Positions 39,384 through 51,657 of a stretch of 64,000 nt of DNA are shown here, piece by piece. The position numbers were made by a program, and so were the translations under genes. The notes beneath the pieces are model-generated. The model saw nothing but the letters and a program-made list of their open reading frames with translations. It made no database searches and had not been told where the DNA came from. The DNA is taken from positions 13,764,001 to 13,828,000 of the forward strand of contig JAFFJZ010000003.1 of the NCBI GenBank assembly GCA_018340375.1, given 5' to 3'. This DNA comes from Gonatopus flavifemur (Eukaryota > Arthropoda > Insecta > Hymenoptera > Dryinidae). How positions within the stretch are numbered: the stretch's first letter is position 1; each line of letters begins with the position of its first letter.

Positions 39384-40030
39384 CCCCGTATGGAAATATT
39401 TCGCTGAAAAATGTCTGTAAAACTATGAAAAATCTCTGAAAAGAAATTAAAACATTCTGAGAAACTCTGACAAACTCTGAGAATCTCTGAAATTTTGATG
39501 AGAAATCTAATATTTTTGGGACATTCTTTACAGACTTTTTTCAGACTTTTTTCAGAGTTTCTCAGAGTTTTCTCATTCTTTTTCAGAGAAATAGTAACGA
39601 AATTGCACTCTGAAAAAACTCTGACAAAGCTCTGATGGATTGCTAACATTTTTCTGACTTTTAGAAAAAAATTAAAAAATTTTCAAACACTTTTTCACAC
39701 ATGATATTTGAATACGGCATATGAATGTATTTATTGAATTTCAGGATTTTTCAATAATCAGAAAAATGTCAACAATTTATTAGAGTTTTGTCAGAGTTTT
39801 TTCAGAGCGCAATTTCGTTACTATTTCCCTGAAAAAGTATGAAAAAACTCTGAGAAACTCTGAAAAAAGTCTGAAAAAAGTCTGTAAAGAATGTCCCAAA
39901 AATATTAGATTTCTCATCAAAATTTCAGAGATTCTCAGAGTTTGTCAGAGTTTCTCAGAGTTTTTTCATTTTTTTTCAGAGATTTTTCATAGTTTTGCAG
40001 ACATTTTTCAGCGAAATATTTCCATACGGG
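39384..40030. repeat. Large foldback built of CTCTGA/TCAGAG words
   Basis: Arms of about 250 bp (39384-39640 and 39780-40030) are almost perfectly complementary, beginning CCCGTATGGAAATATTTCGC. Each arm carries AAACTCTGA/TCAGAGTTT about every 10-13 bases. A diverged, partly collapsed copy sits at 42305-42770. Confidence 0.8.
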
Positions 40031-40207
40031 TCATCATTTATTTTTGATCCCTAGTAGATATATCACAAGTTCTTTCTCATGACTCTTGAGTTATTTGCAG
40101 GGAAAAACTTATCAAAATAAAACTAGTGAGCGACTTATGAATCACTTGTGAATCTTATCTGACTGATGATGTTTGGATAAAACTTGTGAATTTCTTGCAA
40201 GGTTAAT

Positions 40208-40538
40208 CGGTTTCAATGGGGTTTCTGAAACTGGAATTCCCGGAAAGTCATCATGAATTCACGATAGAACTCTATCGGTATTTATCGTTTTATACAGGAT
40301 TTGAGAGAAATGTATCTGGTTTTATCGTAAAATTACTATAGAAGGAATACCAGTTATTCAAAAAAGTACCATTATATTTCTCCAAATAACTAATACTTCC
40401 TGTATAGGATTTTCACGATAAAACCAGATACATTTCTCTTAAATTCTATTAAAGAAAGATAAGAACCGATACAGTTCTATCGTGAATTCACGATGACTTT
40501 CTGGGAATCCCAGTTTCAGAAACCACATTGAAATCAAT
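40208..40538. mobile_element. Inverted-repeat element with GGTTTCTGAAACTGG arms
   Basis: Left GGTTTCTGAAACTGGAATTC and ATGAATTCACGATAGAACT are mirrored by ATCGTGAATTCACGATGACT and CCCAGTTTCAGAAACCACAT on the right. The centre has a second palindrome around AAACCAGATACATTTCTCTT. Confidence 0.75.
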
Positions 40539-40699
40539 AGGAAAAATCTTATCGTTTTCTGTGGGAAATTTTTACCAGGGAAGATTAGATTTATACGTTA
40601 TTAACTAAAATCATTAATAAGCAGTTTTATTCATTAGATCAATATTATTCATTAGATTCGCCAAATATTTATTAGATTCATATTTGGATGAATTAATTT

Positions 40700-41640
40700 T
40701 TCAGAGAGCTTTGAAGTCTAAATGAATTAAATTCTGAGGGCGGCAGGGAAATTTAGAGAAATTCAGAGGAATGTGAGGAGATTCAGACAAATTCAGAGAG
40801 AACTGTGAAATTTGTATAAACAGAATTCTGAGACATTCAGAGGAATTTACAGAAACTCAAACGAATCCAAAGACAGCTTTGAATCACTTGAAATTCCGAG
40901 AGATTGAGAATAATTCACGAAGATTACGAGGAATTCCAAAACAAATCCTTGAATTTTATTGAGAAAAATTGCAAGGGATCGAAAAAAATTCAAAGAAAGT
41001 TTGAGGAATAGAGATTCAGAATTCACGACTATGTCACAAGCTTTCAACTTCTTCTGACGCACTCTCTAAATCTCTTAAAATAATGTCCTGAAATATCGAG
41101 AAATTCCTCCATCAGGAATGCCAAAGGTATTTGGGGAGAATCAGTATGATCCACAGACAAGTAAATTTGGGAAATTTGTGAGTTGATCTCTGGAAAGATA
41201 TTCAAAGAGATTGAGAGAAAGTTCAGGAAAATTTGAGCAACTTAGTTTGAATGATTCAAAGAAACTTACAGGAATTCGGGAAGATACGATTCAGAAAAAC
41301 TTGAAGAAATTTTGGAAATTTGAATAACATGAAATTTTGGAGGGGTTCAGACCGATTTAAAGAGATTTAGGGAAATTCACAAGGATTCGAAGAGACTCAA
41401 ATGGATTTGAAGAGTGCTTTGAATTCTAAATAAATCAAAATCTGAGGGACTTGGATGGATTCAAAGAAATTCAGAAGGATTCAAATGCGGAGAAGTCTTT
41501 GGGATCAAAATCATTGAAATTATAAGCAATTCAGAGAGGTTTAGAAAGATTTAGAAGACCTGACAAGATTACATTTTTCTGAATTACTTGAAATTACTCG
41601 AAATCTCTCAAAAAAATTCCAAAGAGATTCAGGAAGGTTT
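40700..41640. repeat. Purine-rich AATTCAGAG-type degenerate repeat stretch
   Basis: Nearly 1 kb is dominated by spaced words AATTCAGAG, GATTCAAA, AGGAATT and GAAATTTG. One strand is strongly purine biased, with CTTTGAA(T/G)TC repeats. No coding signal and no clear terminal repeats. Confidence 0.5.
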
Positions 41641-42304
41641 TCTTTCTTTGACAGCTTGGGAAGCTCCAAACAAAGTAAAGTTGAGGGTGAATGAAATAGG
41701 TGATAATATGCCGTGACAATCAGTATATTGGTATAACTGAAAATTACACCATCGCTTGAATACCATGGAATGAAAATGGAAATACCATTGTGATCGAAAA
41801 TTACAGAGAAAGTATGAGCATAATTTTAGACAACCAAGAGCATAATTGGAGCACAAAAGACTGCATTTTGGAAGCATAAACCACCCTTCAAGAAAGCATA
41901 AAGTTCCCATCTCTAGATAATGATGACTGTTTCACTATAGTTTTGATAAATGGAATCTAGTGAGTTGGAGTGTTACATTCTAGTGAGTGCCTTGCGAGTT
42001 TTCCTCACTAGTGCCTCATGAGTAGAAGAGATAAACTCGGAAGTGCCTCATTATTCACTAGCGCAAATTTCTACCAGGGATGACACATGATTAATAAAGG
42101 CATTAGATCTGTTTAACTCTCTAAAAACGTGAAGAAGTTTTCTTCGATCATAGCAGTGCATCTTGAATAATAAAATATGAAGAATCTTTATGAAAATTCA
42201 GATTTTGAAGAAATTGATTCTCATTTCATAATATTAGTACTCTTTATTCAGATTTATTCAGAAGTTTAATTCTGATTCGCATTCTATTGCGTGTGATACA
42301 CAAT

Positions 42305-42770
42305 GGTATTCCTCGTATGGAAATATTTCTTCAAACCCATGAATAATCTCTGAAAAACATAGCATTTTCTCTGTAAAAGTTTGAAAAATTCTGACAAACT
42401 CTGGGAATTTCTTAAATTCTCATGAATCTAATAAATTTAGGGCATTCCGTACAAAACTCATATAAATTATGAATATATTTCTGACTATTGAAGAAAAATT
42501 AAAAGATTTTCAAAGATTCTTTCACATATGATATTTGAATATGAAATATGAAAAGTACTTGTAGGATTTCAAAGTTCTTCAAAAATCAAAAAGTGTCAAC
42601 AATTTAGTAGACTTTTATTGAATTTTGTTTTAAATCCAATTTCATTCCTATTTTTTTGAAAAGACAATGAAAAAACTCTGAGAGAAGTCTGCACAGAATG
42701 TCCCAAATTTATGAATTTATTTTTTATGAGAATTTTAGAGATTCTCAGAGTTTTTCAGATCTTTGCCGAG
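42305..42770. repeat. Diverged copy of the CTCTGA foldback
   Basis: CCTCGTATGGAAATATTTC, ACATATGATATTTGAATA and TCAGAGATTCTCAGAG-type blocks follow the order seen at 39384-40030, but with many substitutions and losses. Confidence 0.6.
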
Positions 42771-42945
42771 AGAATGCGATGTCTTTTAAAGATCGTTCAT
42801 GGTTCCGTAGGGGTTCTTCATCGATCCTGCAATTTTTGAGCGAGTTTTATCTTTACAGGACAATTCTGTACGAGCTGCAGATTTAAGAGAAGAATTCAAC
42901 CCAATTTTCTAAGAGTTTCAATTGAATCGAAAAATTCCTTGGATG

Positions 42946-43205
42946 CCCATACAGCACAAAAGTCCCCGCAAAGAGCTCCTGATATGACAGTAAATATGAA
43001 TTCATTATGAATAGTTTGAATTCAAAATGAATAACTTAATCTTCAGAAAGAATTCATATCACGAATTCATAAAGAACTATTCAGGCATTCAACATGTATG
43101 CATTTTGAATTCATTGAGTTCATTTTTACTGTCATAACGGGGACTGTTCAAGAAATTCTTTCAGAAGTTTTTGTGAATTCAAAATTATCATTTGTGCTGT
43201 CTGGG
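42946..43205. mobile_element. Inverted-repeat element with CCCATACAGCACAAA end
   Basis: Left CCCATACAGCACAAA is mirrored by a right end whose complement reads CCCAGACAGCACAAA. Inner blocks GTCCCCG / CGGGGAC and ATGACAGTAAA / TTTACTGTCAT are complementary. The core repeats GAATTCATTATGAAT words. Confidence 0.8.
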
Positions 43206-44334
43206 TGGATTCTTCGATCAACCCTTTTCAAATTATAAGAACAAAAAAAATATTAAGCGTGCGATAGAATCTTATAGAATGGAATAGAATTCAATGGAAT
43301 TCGTCATCTGTTAATCTCAGGGCTTCTTGGCATCCTCGTCATTGAGAACTAGACCGGAAGTTCGACCAAGCGACCCGTGTATAAGGTAATCATCAAAAAT
43401 GTTTTCAAATGAGCTCACTCATCGATGCTAATAATATTCACCACATGCATGTATATCGCGGCAGTTAGATCCATGATTTATCAATTACTACTCTGATGAA
43501 TACCGATGTTTATTCATAACAATCGAATATATCCATATGCAAGGCTGGCCATATGAGTAATCTGCTACTGAATAATAAGACATGAAAAAGATCTCGAATT
43601 GAATTGAAGTGGATGAACATTTGGATTTAATTTTATCCAGCTGTTTTGGGAATTTCCTTCCTTTTATATGATTATTATAGGATTCACCATTGTTCATCGG
43701 AATACTACAAATTGGGAATAAATCTCAAGTTTTAAATTCGGCAATTTGGAAAACAAATACCGCATGAGTAATGATTTATAAACCCCCCCTTTTCCCATAA
43801 GAGCAATGGCGCGGTACCCTCGTGGAACTCAACCCCCGCGAATACGGGGGTTTTCCTGTATGTCACTTTTGGACGCAGTACAATTTGGAGAAGAATTCGT
43901 ATCCTGGATTTTAATAATTCCTTGACTCTTTTCATTATTTCGATGATGAAAATAAAAAGTAGATTCCATTGTTCGAATAGTGAACACAGTCAACGAATTA
44001 TTAAAATTCAGTATACGAATTCTTTTCAAACTTGTGCTCCGTTCAAAATTGGTATACCAGTCAACGAAAATTTGGGCTACTTATTTTTCCGCGTAGGTCT
44101 GTACAAAACCCAAATTCTAAATCTCGAAAAAAAAACTGTCTTCGAAAATCAAAATTTGAGCTCTGTGCAGACCTAGATTAGGTCTCAAAGAATCATCCCT
44201 GAAAATTTCAGGTTTTCCTATAAAGTCAGTTTCAAAGTTCACTCACTTATAAAGTTTGTTTGTTTAATTTTCAACAAATATTTCACGATTCATTTTGTAT
44301 CCTATTTGTGAATTTTCAAAATATTGATTGAGTC

Positions 44335-44671
44335 CCTGAGAAAAAATGATTTAGATCTAAGTGGATCTAATTAGATCTCGTTAGATCTCGTTAGATCTAA
44401 AAAATGGAAAATGTAGATCTCTTTAGATCTAGACAGATCTGGTTAGATCTACATAGATCTAAATCACAAAAAATTTCATATTAATTAAACGAAATTTGCG
44501 TGCATCTACTGCCCATTTCCTTCACTTTTAGATGGTTTTTAAGAACTACATATTTTCGAAATGATCTAAATAGATCTAAATCGGCCCACAGAGCATGAAT
44601 TTTTCCATTCTTTAGATCTAAGGAGATCTAATCCATCAGATCTAATTAGATCTAAATCATTTTTTCTCACG
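44335..44671. repeat. GATCTA reiterated element
   Basis: About eighteen copies of (T)TAGATCTA(A) occur in two blocks (44350-44465 and 44562-44660). The complementary ends are CTGAGAAAAAATGATTTAGA and TAAATCATTTTTTCTCACG. The ends resemble the TGAGAAAAA termini of the MITEs elsewhere in this window. Confidence 0.8.
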
Positions 44672-44959
44672 AAAGACTGTGAAACGAAGGCGATGTTGTA
44701 AGGTACATTACTAAGATCGCCGTACAGCAGTTGACCCGACATATGTACTAAGGGAGAAGAAAGGCTAATGACAGGCGTCCGTCTAATCATCCCTAAAAGC
44801 CAGCTTTCCGTCTCACAATCGTGTTGCTTTGTCTCGTGTACTCACATCAGACATATACTATATTGTTGAGATCTATCACTTGAGAATTGAAATATATTCA
44901 AATCCAAGGAGCACGTGAATGTTTCAGATGTGACATGAACGTGCTTATTCTCTAAATTT

Positions 44960-45080
44960 CTTGGAGTGGATAATTCACTCTTAAAGAGTGAAAATAAGAA
45001 TGAATGTTCACTCTCCCAGAGTGAAGTTTTAATTCGTTTCAAAGAGTAAAATCATTAGGAGTGGAATCTCACTCATCTCA
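44960..45080. repeat. Short GAGTGA/TCACTC patch
   Basis: GGAGTGGATAATTCACTC, AAAGAGTGAAAA, TTCACTCTCCCAGAGTGAAG and GAGTGGAATCTCACTC occur in 120 bp, the same word as the element at 10133-10385. Confidence 0.65.
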
Positions 45081-46239
45081 GACTTGCAGTATTTTCATTG
45101 CAAGAAATTTAGGGAGTAGTACCCCCAAATCAGCTTATTTCATGGCTGAATCTATGATGCAAACAGATTAAGACTTTCTTTTTACAGTGTAGTATTGCTT
45201 TGGAAATAGATAGCCGGATAACATGGATTATCTTCCTAGATGTTTACGAAAAAGTAAAATTCATCCCTCGAAGATGCTGTAACTTTGGAAAAAGTGGCGA
45301 AAATCTCTGGATACCCACCGGTCAACAATTATCTGGAATCCCGTTTGGGAATTCGGTAAGTGATCTGAAAAACAATATTTTTCATGTCCATGATTTGTAA
45401 TTTGACAATGCTTTGATATACCAAAAAGTTGGCTTACATATTACTTGAAAATTTGACTAAAATTCAGTCTTTTCCATTATGTCGGCATTAGTTTTTAGTG
45501 TTTACCTTCAGTTGAAAAAGGGCTGGTGTTGGCTGTATCTTATAACGAGCTGATATTCCAGTTGAAAGTTCACTGTAAAAAATTTCATACAGGGATTTTC
45601 ACATGAAAATAAATGGAATGTTTTCGTAGAATTTTCACGGTAAATTTATATGTACGTGTTAATCACTTCACATACACATAGAGAGAAAATTGCTGTAATT
45701 ATAGGGAAAGCATTAAATTGCTGTTCAATCAACCAAAGTCTCCGACAAAAATGAAAATTTGCTGCAGTGGTAAATTGCGATAAATCTGGTATCCCTATAT
45801 TTATCGGATATAAGGTAAATTTTACAGCACATTTTTCTCTGTGCATGTATTTTGATGTTGAAATTTCTATAAATTTATCGTTTCGACGGATGTTCTTCAT
45901 GCCTTGCGCTGTTTTTCGATGGTACTTATTTAAATTTCAGGAAATCTTTCATTACAAAGTAACGTTCGCGAACATCCAATTTGTAGAAGGAACCAAGATT
46001 GCATCTCCATTTCTGAGACTCCCCAAAAAGCTCCCGAAAAAACCTCTGTAATTTCATAATTGTTCCTAAAATGTGAATTAAGGTTCCCCTTGAGAAGAAC
46101 TCTTGGTCGTTGATTCCGTTCAATTACGTTGAAAGATAAATTTAAGATCGATTAGTCCTGAACGAATTTGTGTAATCAGTTTGATTTAGAAATCAATTAA
46201 TCAACTCTCGGTGGAATCCGGTTTTGAATTGCAGCCAAC

Positions 46240-48480
46240 TTTTCAACTGACGTTTCTTCGCGGCGAACGTAAATAAACTCATCATTTCATAGGTAATAAA
46301 ATGATGGAAATAAAAGACGCGCGATGCTATTAATATCGCGCAGAATCTCATAAAATATTGTATTGTGGGGCAAAGGGTGCTTCTGTAGTATACGGCATCT
46401 TACCGGGAGAAGGGATAGATAAGAGGATCGGCCGCGTACACGAGGGAGGAAGATATGTATGTGGAAACGTGCAAACGTTTGTGCGTACGTGCATACTGCC
46501 ATTGAACGGAAATTAAATATGCCTCCACTGTGAATAAGTCTGAGGCAGCGAAGGAGGAAGGGATGAAGCGAAATAAAGAGAGAAGGGAGAGAATGAATAT
46601 AATAGCGGGAACTCTTATCAACGTCGGGAGATGAACTATTGTGTTATTTTTGAGGGAAATCATGACATCGAGTGTCGGTGTCGCCAGGAATTCTTCGTTT
46701 TACTAAAAAAATGATTATTTCTTGTTACATTATTCAAGAGTTTCTTCCCCTTTCTCGTTCAGAAATCGTTAATGCTGGATGATCTGGCGAGATTGCCCTT
46801 GATAAATCATGGTAAACCGTAGATAATGGAGCTACGGAGTTACGTTGAACGTATGGAATCCATCGCTGCTGTCGTCGTTCGACTATGTACGCGCCAGTGC
46901 GCGCGCGTTCCTTTTATTCGTATATAATGTCCCGTGTATTAGAGGGATGTGAAGTCGTCGGGGAAGTTTCGACCCTGCAATTGGATATTCTCATGCGGAG
47001 CAGTCAATATTTTATCACTCTCGTCATCGGCAGGGTGGTTGAGATTCGATTTAGGGCCATCCAACTTTGATACACTTTATATACCCTTTCGCAGAATCAA
47101 AAAATATTGTACTCGAAAAACCAACCCTTCCTGTTTACTATTTCGTTCCCGCTAAACGCGTCCTCGTTATCTTCCCAGATAATGTTTCGTGAGATTATTT
47201 CCTCTTGTATGAGACGCGATGATCTTGGTGGTGGAGAGAGGACTTTAATTTGTAATCACGATCGAGAGGAGGAAGAGGGCTCATTTGTTCGTGGCGTAGA
47301 CATGTTCATAGCCATTCGTCGTTTCTATAAAGTGGCTTTGCCGCGCGCACGGACTCGCCCCCGCCGTTCAGAGCACAACTCAATTTCTCGTTTCATTCTC
47401 CAGGCACGGTGCTATCTCGTTCGCCCGCCTGAGTTACCCCGACGGGCGCGTATAATACGCCTCCTACCCAGTTATAATAATGGCACGAAAGGGGGTTGGG
47501 TGGCGACGCCGTCACCATCGCACTACTTCCAAGCCACCATCACCATTGCCATTACTACCACATCGTTGCCTTCCACCGTCTCTACCGTCTATACCGTCGC
47601 TACCGCCGGTTAGTACTAAAGCTTACTCTGGTATTGGTATTGGTTGATATTTCCAACAGTTATGTAATTTCCTGGGTATTGTGCACGACTCTCGAGAGCG
47701 CTTCTACTATATATCTATATATTCAATTCCACTCCGGCTATCCACCACGTCCATAAATGTACGTGGAGGGGTAAAAAGAAGAAGGACAGGACAAAGAAGC
47801 GAACAAAATCGAAAGAGAGAAGAATAGCGACTGGACTTTAGCGCCCTCTCGTTTCACATTTCCATAAAAAACATTTTTATAGATTATAATTTGTCCTTCC
47901 TTCCGTCGAAAGAAGAATTTATTATGATGATTTTGATCGTTGGTCCTGCCTATTACAGAACAAAAGGAATCATTGTTTTTTTCATCGAAGTTATGGTATC
48001 GCGGAGGATGTTGGACAGCTGAAGATTCTCCCGTACATTAAATATACTACACGTACTCTACGTGGATAGTTGGATAAGGTGTATTGTCACATTACAACAG
48101 AGTTATATTACACAGAGGACTATCACAAAAGAGGGCACACGTACCACATAGAAAGCTTGAAATGCTTATTTGTAGGCGCTTGCGCGTTACATCGTCACTT
48201 ATCGGTAACGGACTCTCAGAATGCGGCAATGATGCGACGGCGACAGCGATGGCGTAGTTTAATTAACAATGAACACGTCGCGAAACATCAAACTGAATCA
48301 TGGACAATGAGAAGTTGTCAAACGATACGACACGACGCAAGGTGGGACGAGGAACAACCGTTATATGTGTAGTAGGGACGAACGATATTGCGAAATACTA
48401 CCGCTCTCCACCCTCCCAACTACTTTTTCCTTTTATTTGTCTGCACCGCGTTCTGGCAATGGTCGGTGAATCGTTCAAAT
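46240..48480. promoter_or_regulatory. CpG- and GC-rich region, possible promoter/first exon
   Basis: GC and CpG content rise sharply here (for example CGCGCACGGACTCGCCCCCG near 47342), against the AT-rich surroundings. Long open frames appear as a by-product, the largest being 47107-47613 with a Ser/Thr-rich tail. Its composition looks like untranslated exon or promoter DNA, and I recognise no protein. Direction is not determined. Confidence 0.35.
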
Positions 48481-48693
48481 AATAATCATTCTGAATAAAA
48501 GTTATTAACTTTATGAAAACACTTAAATATGGTTTCTTTTATCCTCGTCTCCATGCATACGTCGTTTAATTCACTTCCTTTGCAGTTACGATGTATAATT
48601 CTGAGTTTGAATTCATCTATAAAGTCAAATCTCATTGAATTTTTCATCAATCTTTTAATGGAAATTCGTGGAATTCTATCTTTTTGAAAACAA

Positions 48694-49877
48694 CACGGGA
48701 AAAATAATTTAGCTGCAGCACCTAAGTGGCTAGCACGGACATGGACACCCAGGTAAAAATTGACCATGGGCGCTAGGTTGCCGCAAGGCTCACCAAGATG
48801 GGCCGAGCCTAGGCTACCAGGCATGGCGCAACTCTGAAATGATAACACCATTTCAGCCTCAGCCCATTTGTTTCCACAATCAAGACCCAACACTGGAAAC
48901 AGGGTTGTGATAGCATATGCCGTCAATGGCAGACCATACAAAAATTTGTTCGCCAAGGATGAGCCAACGCTGTAGCAATCTTGCGGCAGGGTTGCGCCCA
49001 TCTCATGCCAATGGTCACTTTTATTTTTTATTGTAATTGAAAATAAAATAAAAAATCCATTCTATCATTTCGATTGAACGAAATGAATGTCGGAGAATTT
49101 CAACATGTAATTTTTCTGATTAGTTTAAACTGATGAGTGACGTAAATCCGGTGGTCCTGGCGTAGAAGTAGGCGGGTCTGGAAACAGATAAAGAATTATT
49201 TCTGTCATGGAATCTTCAAAGGAGACTTATATATTGATTGAATGCTTGGTTCGTTACTCGCAGGAAACAAGCATCACTCTGGTGAGAGTTATTGTAATTT
49301 GCTGTTTGAGAAGGAAGTTTCACTCTTAGCCAAGCTATTACTCAAGTCGAGTCAAGCTAACGCCTAAACTGAGCGAGGCCATCGCCCAAGCTGAGCCAAG
49401 CTATTGCCCAGAATCTTTTGAATGAAGAATTGAGAATCCATTGTCATTCAGAGTTGCCTAATGCTTGGAGCAGTGTCCCGCCAAGCCCTAGAGAGCCTCT
49501 GTTGAAAGCATGCGTTTTCCTTCAAGCAATATTGGTTGAAGGATGGGCCAAGCGTGGCGCAGCCAATGATCAATGATGGATCAACGAAGTCGATTTATGA
49601 CTTCCCATATTGGTACAATGTTTAAACCATTGTCAACCATCCTTGTCCCTACATAGATTGCCCAGCTTTGGCTGGCAGCCTTGCGTCTAGCTATATTCCG
49701 TCGTCAGCATTGGCGGAGCCTGAAGATTTTTATATGGGCAGCCATTCAGCTGCTGCAGCTAAATTTTAGCCAATTTATTTGCGGTAGTAGCTAAAATTTA
49801 GCTGCGGGAGCCAATTTAATGGCTGTCCGTGTCTGTGCTAGCCATTTAGCTGCTGCGGCTAAATTGTTTTTTCCGTG
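48694..49877. mobile_element. 1.18-kb element with 55-bp inverted ends
   Basis: Left end CACGGGAAAAATAATTTAGC, then AAGTGGCTAGCACGGACATGG, is mirrored by the right end (complement CACGGAAAAAACAATTTAGC, then AAATGGCTAGCACAGACACGG). The interior is rich in GCCAAGC/GCTTGGC, AGCCTAGGCT and GGCATGG words in both orientations. It has no transposase. A frame at 48486-49001 starts inside and runs out past the end, so it is not a gene of the element. Confidence 0.8.
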
Positions 49878-50670
49878 AAGCACAGTAATGAATCGAAGGC
49901 GTCTTTTTAGACATCAAAGTTACCATCTTCGGCTGGATATTCAAGGAGTCTTGTTTTTTTTTAAACAGCCGTGTTGCCATAAACTTGATTTGAATTGAGA
50001 GCTATGACTGATTTCCAAGGAGGATGACGTTGTATCACCATACTGGTCCAATTTTGTCTTTGCGTTGTAATGCAGATTGTTATGAACTCTGGTTTTATAC
50101 TGGTGCAGTCTCCTTTGATTTACCATCGATTTTTTAACAAAACAACATGGTATGGATACTGGCGCAGTATTGTCGATTTTTATGGTATTTTGCAATGTTA
50201 ACAATGGTATAAATCAGTCTCCGAGCTATTACAAGGTCTCACCAGGGACTTATGAGGGACTGACGAAGCCTGGTGATGGTCTGGAGAATAACTAGAGTGA
50301 TTTTCATTAGGATAAAAACACACAGATCCAATTTATGGATCATGGAGAAAAGGAAACTAAAACTGACCCTGCTAGCCATCCCTAGTTGAAATCTTTCTCG
50401 TTGTTCTCTAGGCTCCTCAAGGTCTTCCCAATCCCTTGCGTGAGACTTGTAATTGTAGCCTAGAGGATCTCCAAAGTTCTATCGTGATTTGTCCTTGGGT
50501 TGTTTATCAAAAACTAACGATGGAGTGTTGTAACTTCTGAATACTTTTATCCTGGAAATTCATTGGGTAACCGGCTGTATGAGTTAATTCCTATAAAATG
50601 TCACATCAGTCAGCCAGATTTCGGCATTTTGGCCGCTACCTTCGTACTGTAGCGAATACAACTTTGCCAC

Positions 50671-50900
50671 ACGGAGAAAAAGGTATCTTGAAAAATACCA
50701 TAATTTATGGAGTTTTGGCGTTGGTCTAACCCCGGTCAAAATATTTACGCGAAGATACCTCTTTTTACTTTTATGAGGAAGGTACCATACTTCTTTATAA
50801 AAGCCCAAGAAATTATGGGACTTTTAGAGGTTCGTTCACGTAAATATTTTGACTCGGGTCAGACTATCTAAGGTATATCAATTTCTGTATATGTTTTGCT
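50671..50900. mobile_element. Inverted-repeat element with CACGGAGAAAAAGG end
   Basis: Left CACGGAGAAAAAGGTATCTT and GGTCTAACCCCGGTCAAAATA face right CGTAAATATTTTGACTCGGG, then CAGACT and AAGGTATAT. Inner ACCATAATTTATGG / CCCAAGAAATTATGGG words repeat. The right limit is approximate. Confidence 0.6.
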
Positions 50901-51657
50901 CTTGGAAAGCCGGATGAAATTTGCATGTGAATTTAGTTCCCATCCTGAGCCAGTCGAGTCCCTGCTCGAGATCCGTGTTATCTTTCAAAATCCCACCTGA
51001 AATCACTTGGGTTCCAGGTTCCAATATGGCCAGAGTTCATACCCGCTGGGGTTTTTGGAACTGGGTCGTCACTTCCTACTATCGATCGAAACCAAAATAA
51101 TATACGTTCTATAACCTCGGAACTTGGAACGAAGGATTCTAGGGAATATCGGAAACAAAGATCCATTGAAATTGTCTCGATAGAAGAAGATACCGCAAAG
51201 GTTTCACGTAATTTACACACCTATTCAACTGAGAAAACAAAAATTGTAAAGATTCTTCTTTCTATCGAGGGCGAAGAAAGATGTTCTCCGAGTCACTTGG
51301 ATAATCGTTAATTCAATCGATCGAAAGTGATGAATAAAAATGTCAATGCGATACAATAGCTTCAGAAATGAATCACTCTCGATCGTGATAAGGATAAGAC
51401 GAATGAAAGAACCTTCGTGTAATTTATTGAATTCTGTCGATTACAGAAGAAAAATTAGATTAACTCGAAACAATTTCACCTCACGAGAGAATCGGCGCAC
51501 TGGAATGAACTAGAGCGTTTGTCAATTCTTGTGCGAGAATTTATACTTGGAGGGTTTATATGTATACTTTGTTCCATTTTGATGCATCAATTTCATTAGG
51601 AACATTGTATCGTTTGAGAGAATTATGTGACACGAAATAAGCAATTTTAAATTGTTA

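Larger units (their letters stand above)
31124..46230. other. Long gene-poor, repeat-rich interval
   Basis: After the Nlp 3' region I find no supportable gene for about 15 kb. Content is palindromic and inverted-repeat elements (listed separately), a C-run at 32131-32152, and short ORFs such as 34679-35053 and 36313-36681 that resemble nothing known. Part of 36004-36357 is a diverged copy of the foldback at 38091-38387. CTCTGA-rich DNA dominates 39.3-42.8 kb. Confidence 0.5.

Noticed and set aside
44335..44671. Possible CRISPR array
   Set aside because: Repeats are 8-10-bp palindromes with irregular spacing in a nuclear insect sequence. There are no constant-length spacers.
47107..47613. 168-codon open frame in the CpG-rich block
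   Set aside because: Its length follows from high GC and few stop codons. The translation shows no domain, and the Ser/Thr-rich end is read from CCACCATCACC-type simple sequence.
48486..49001. 171-codon minus-strand frame
   Set aside because: It begins inside the 1.18-kb inverted-end element and runs out past its left end into unrelated DNA, so it does not correspond to a single gene or a transposase.
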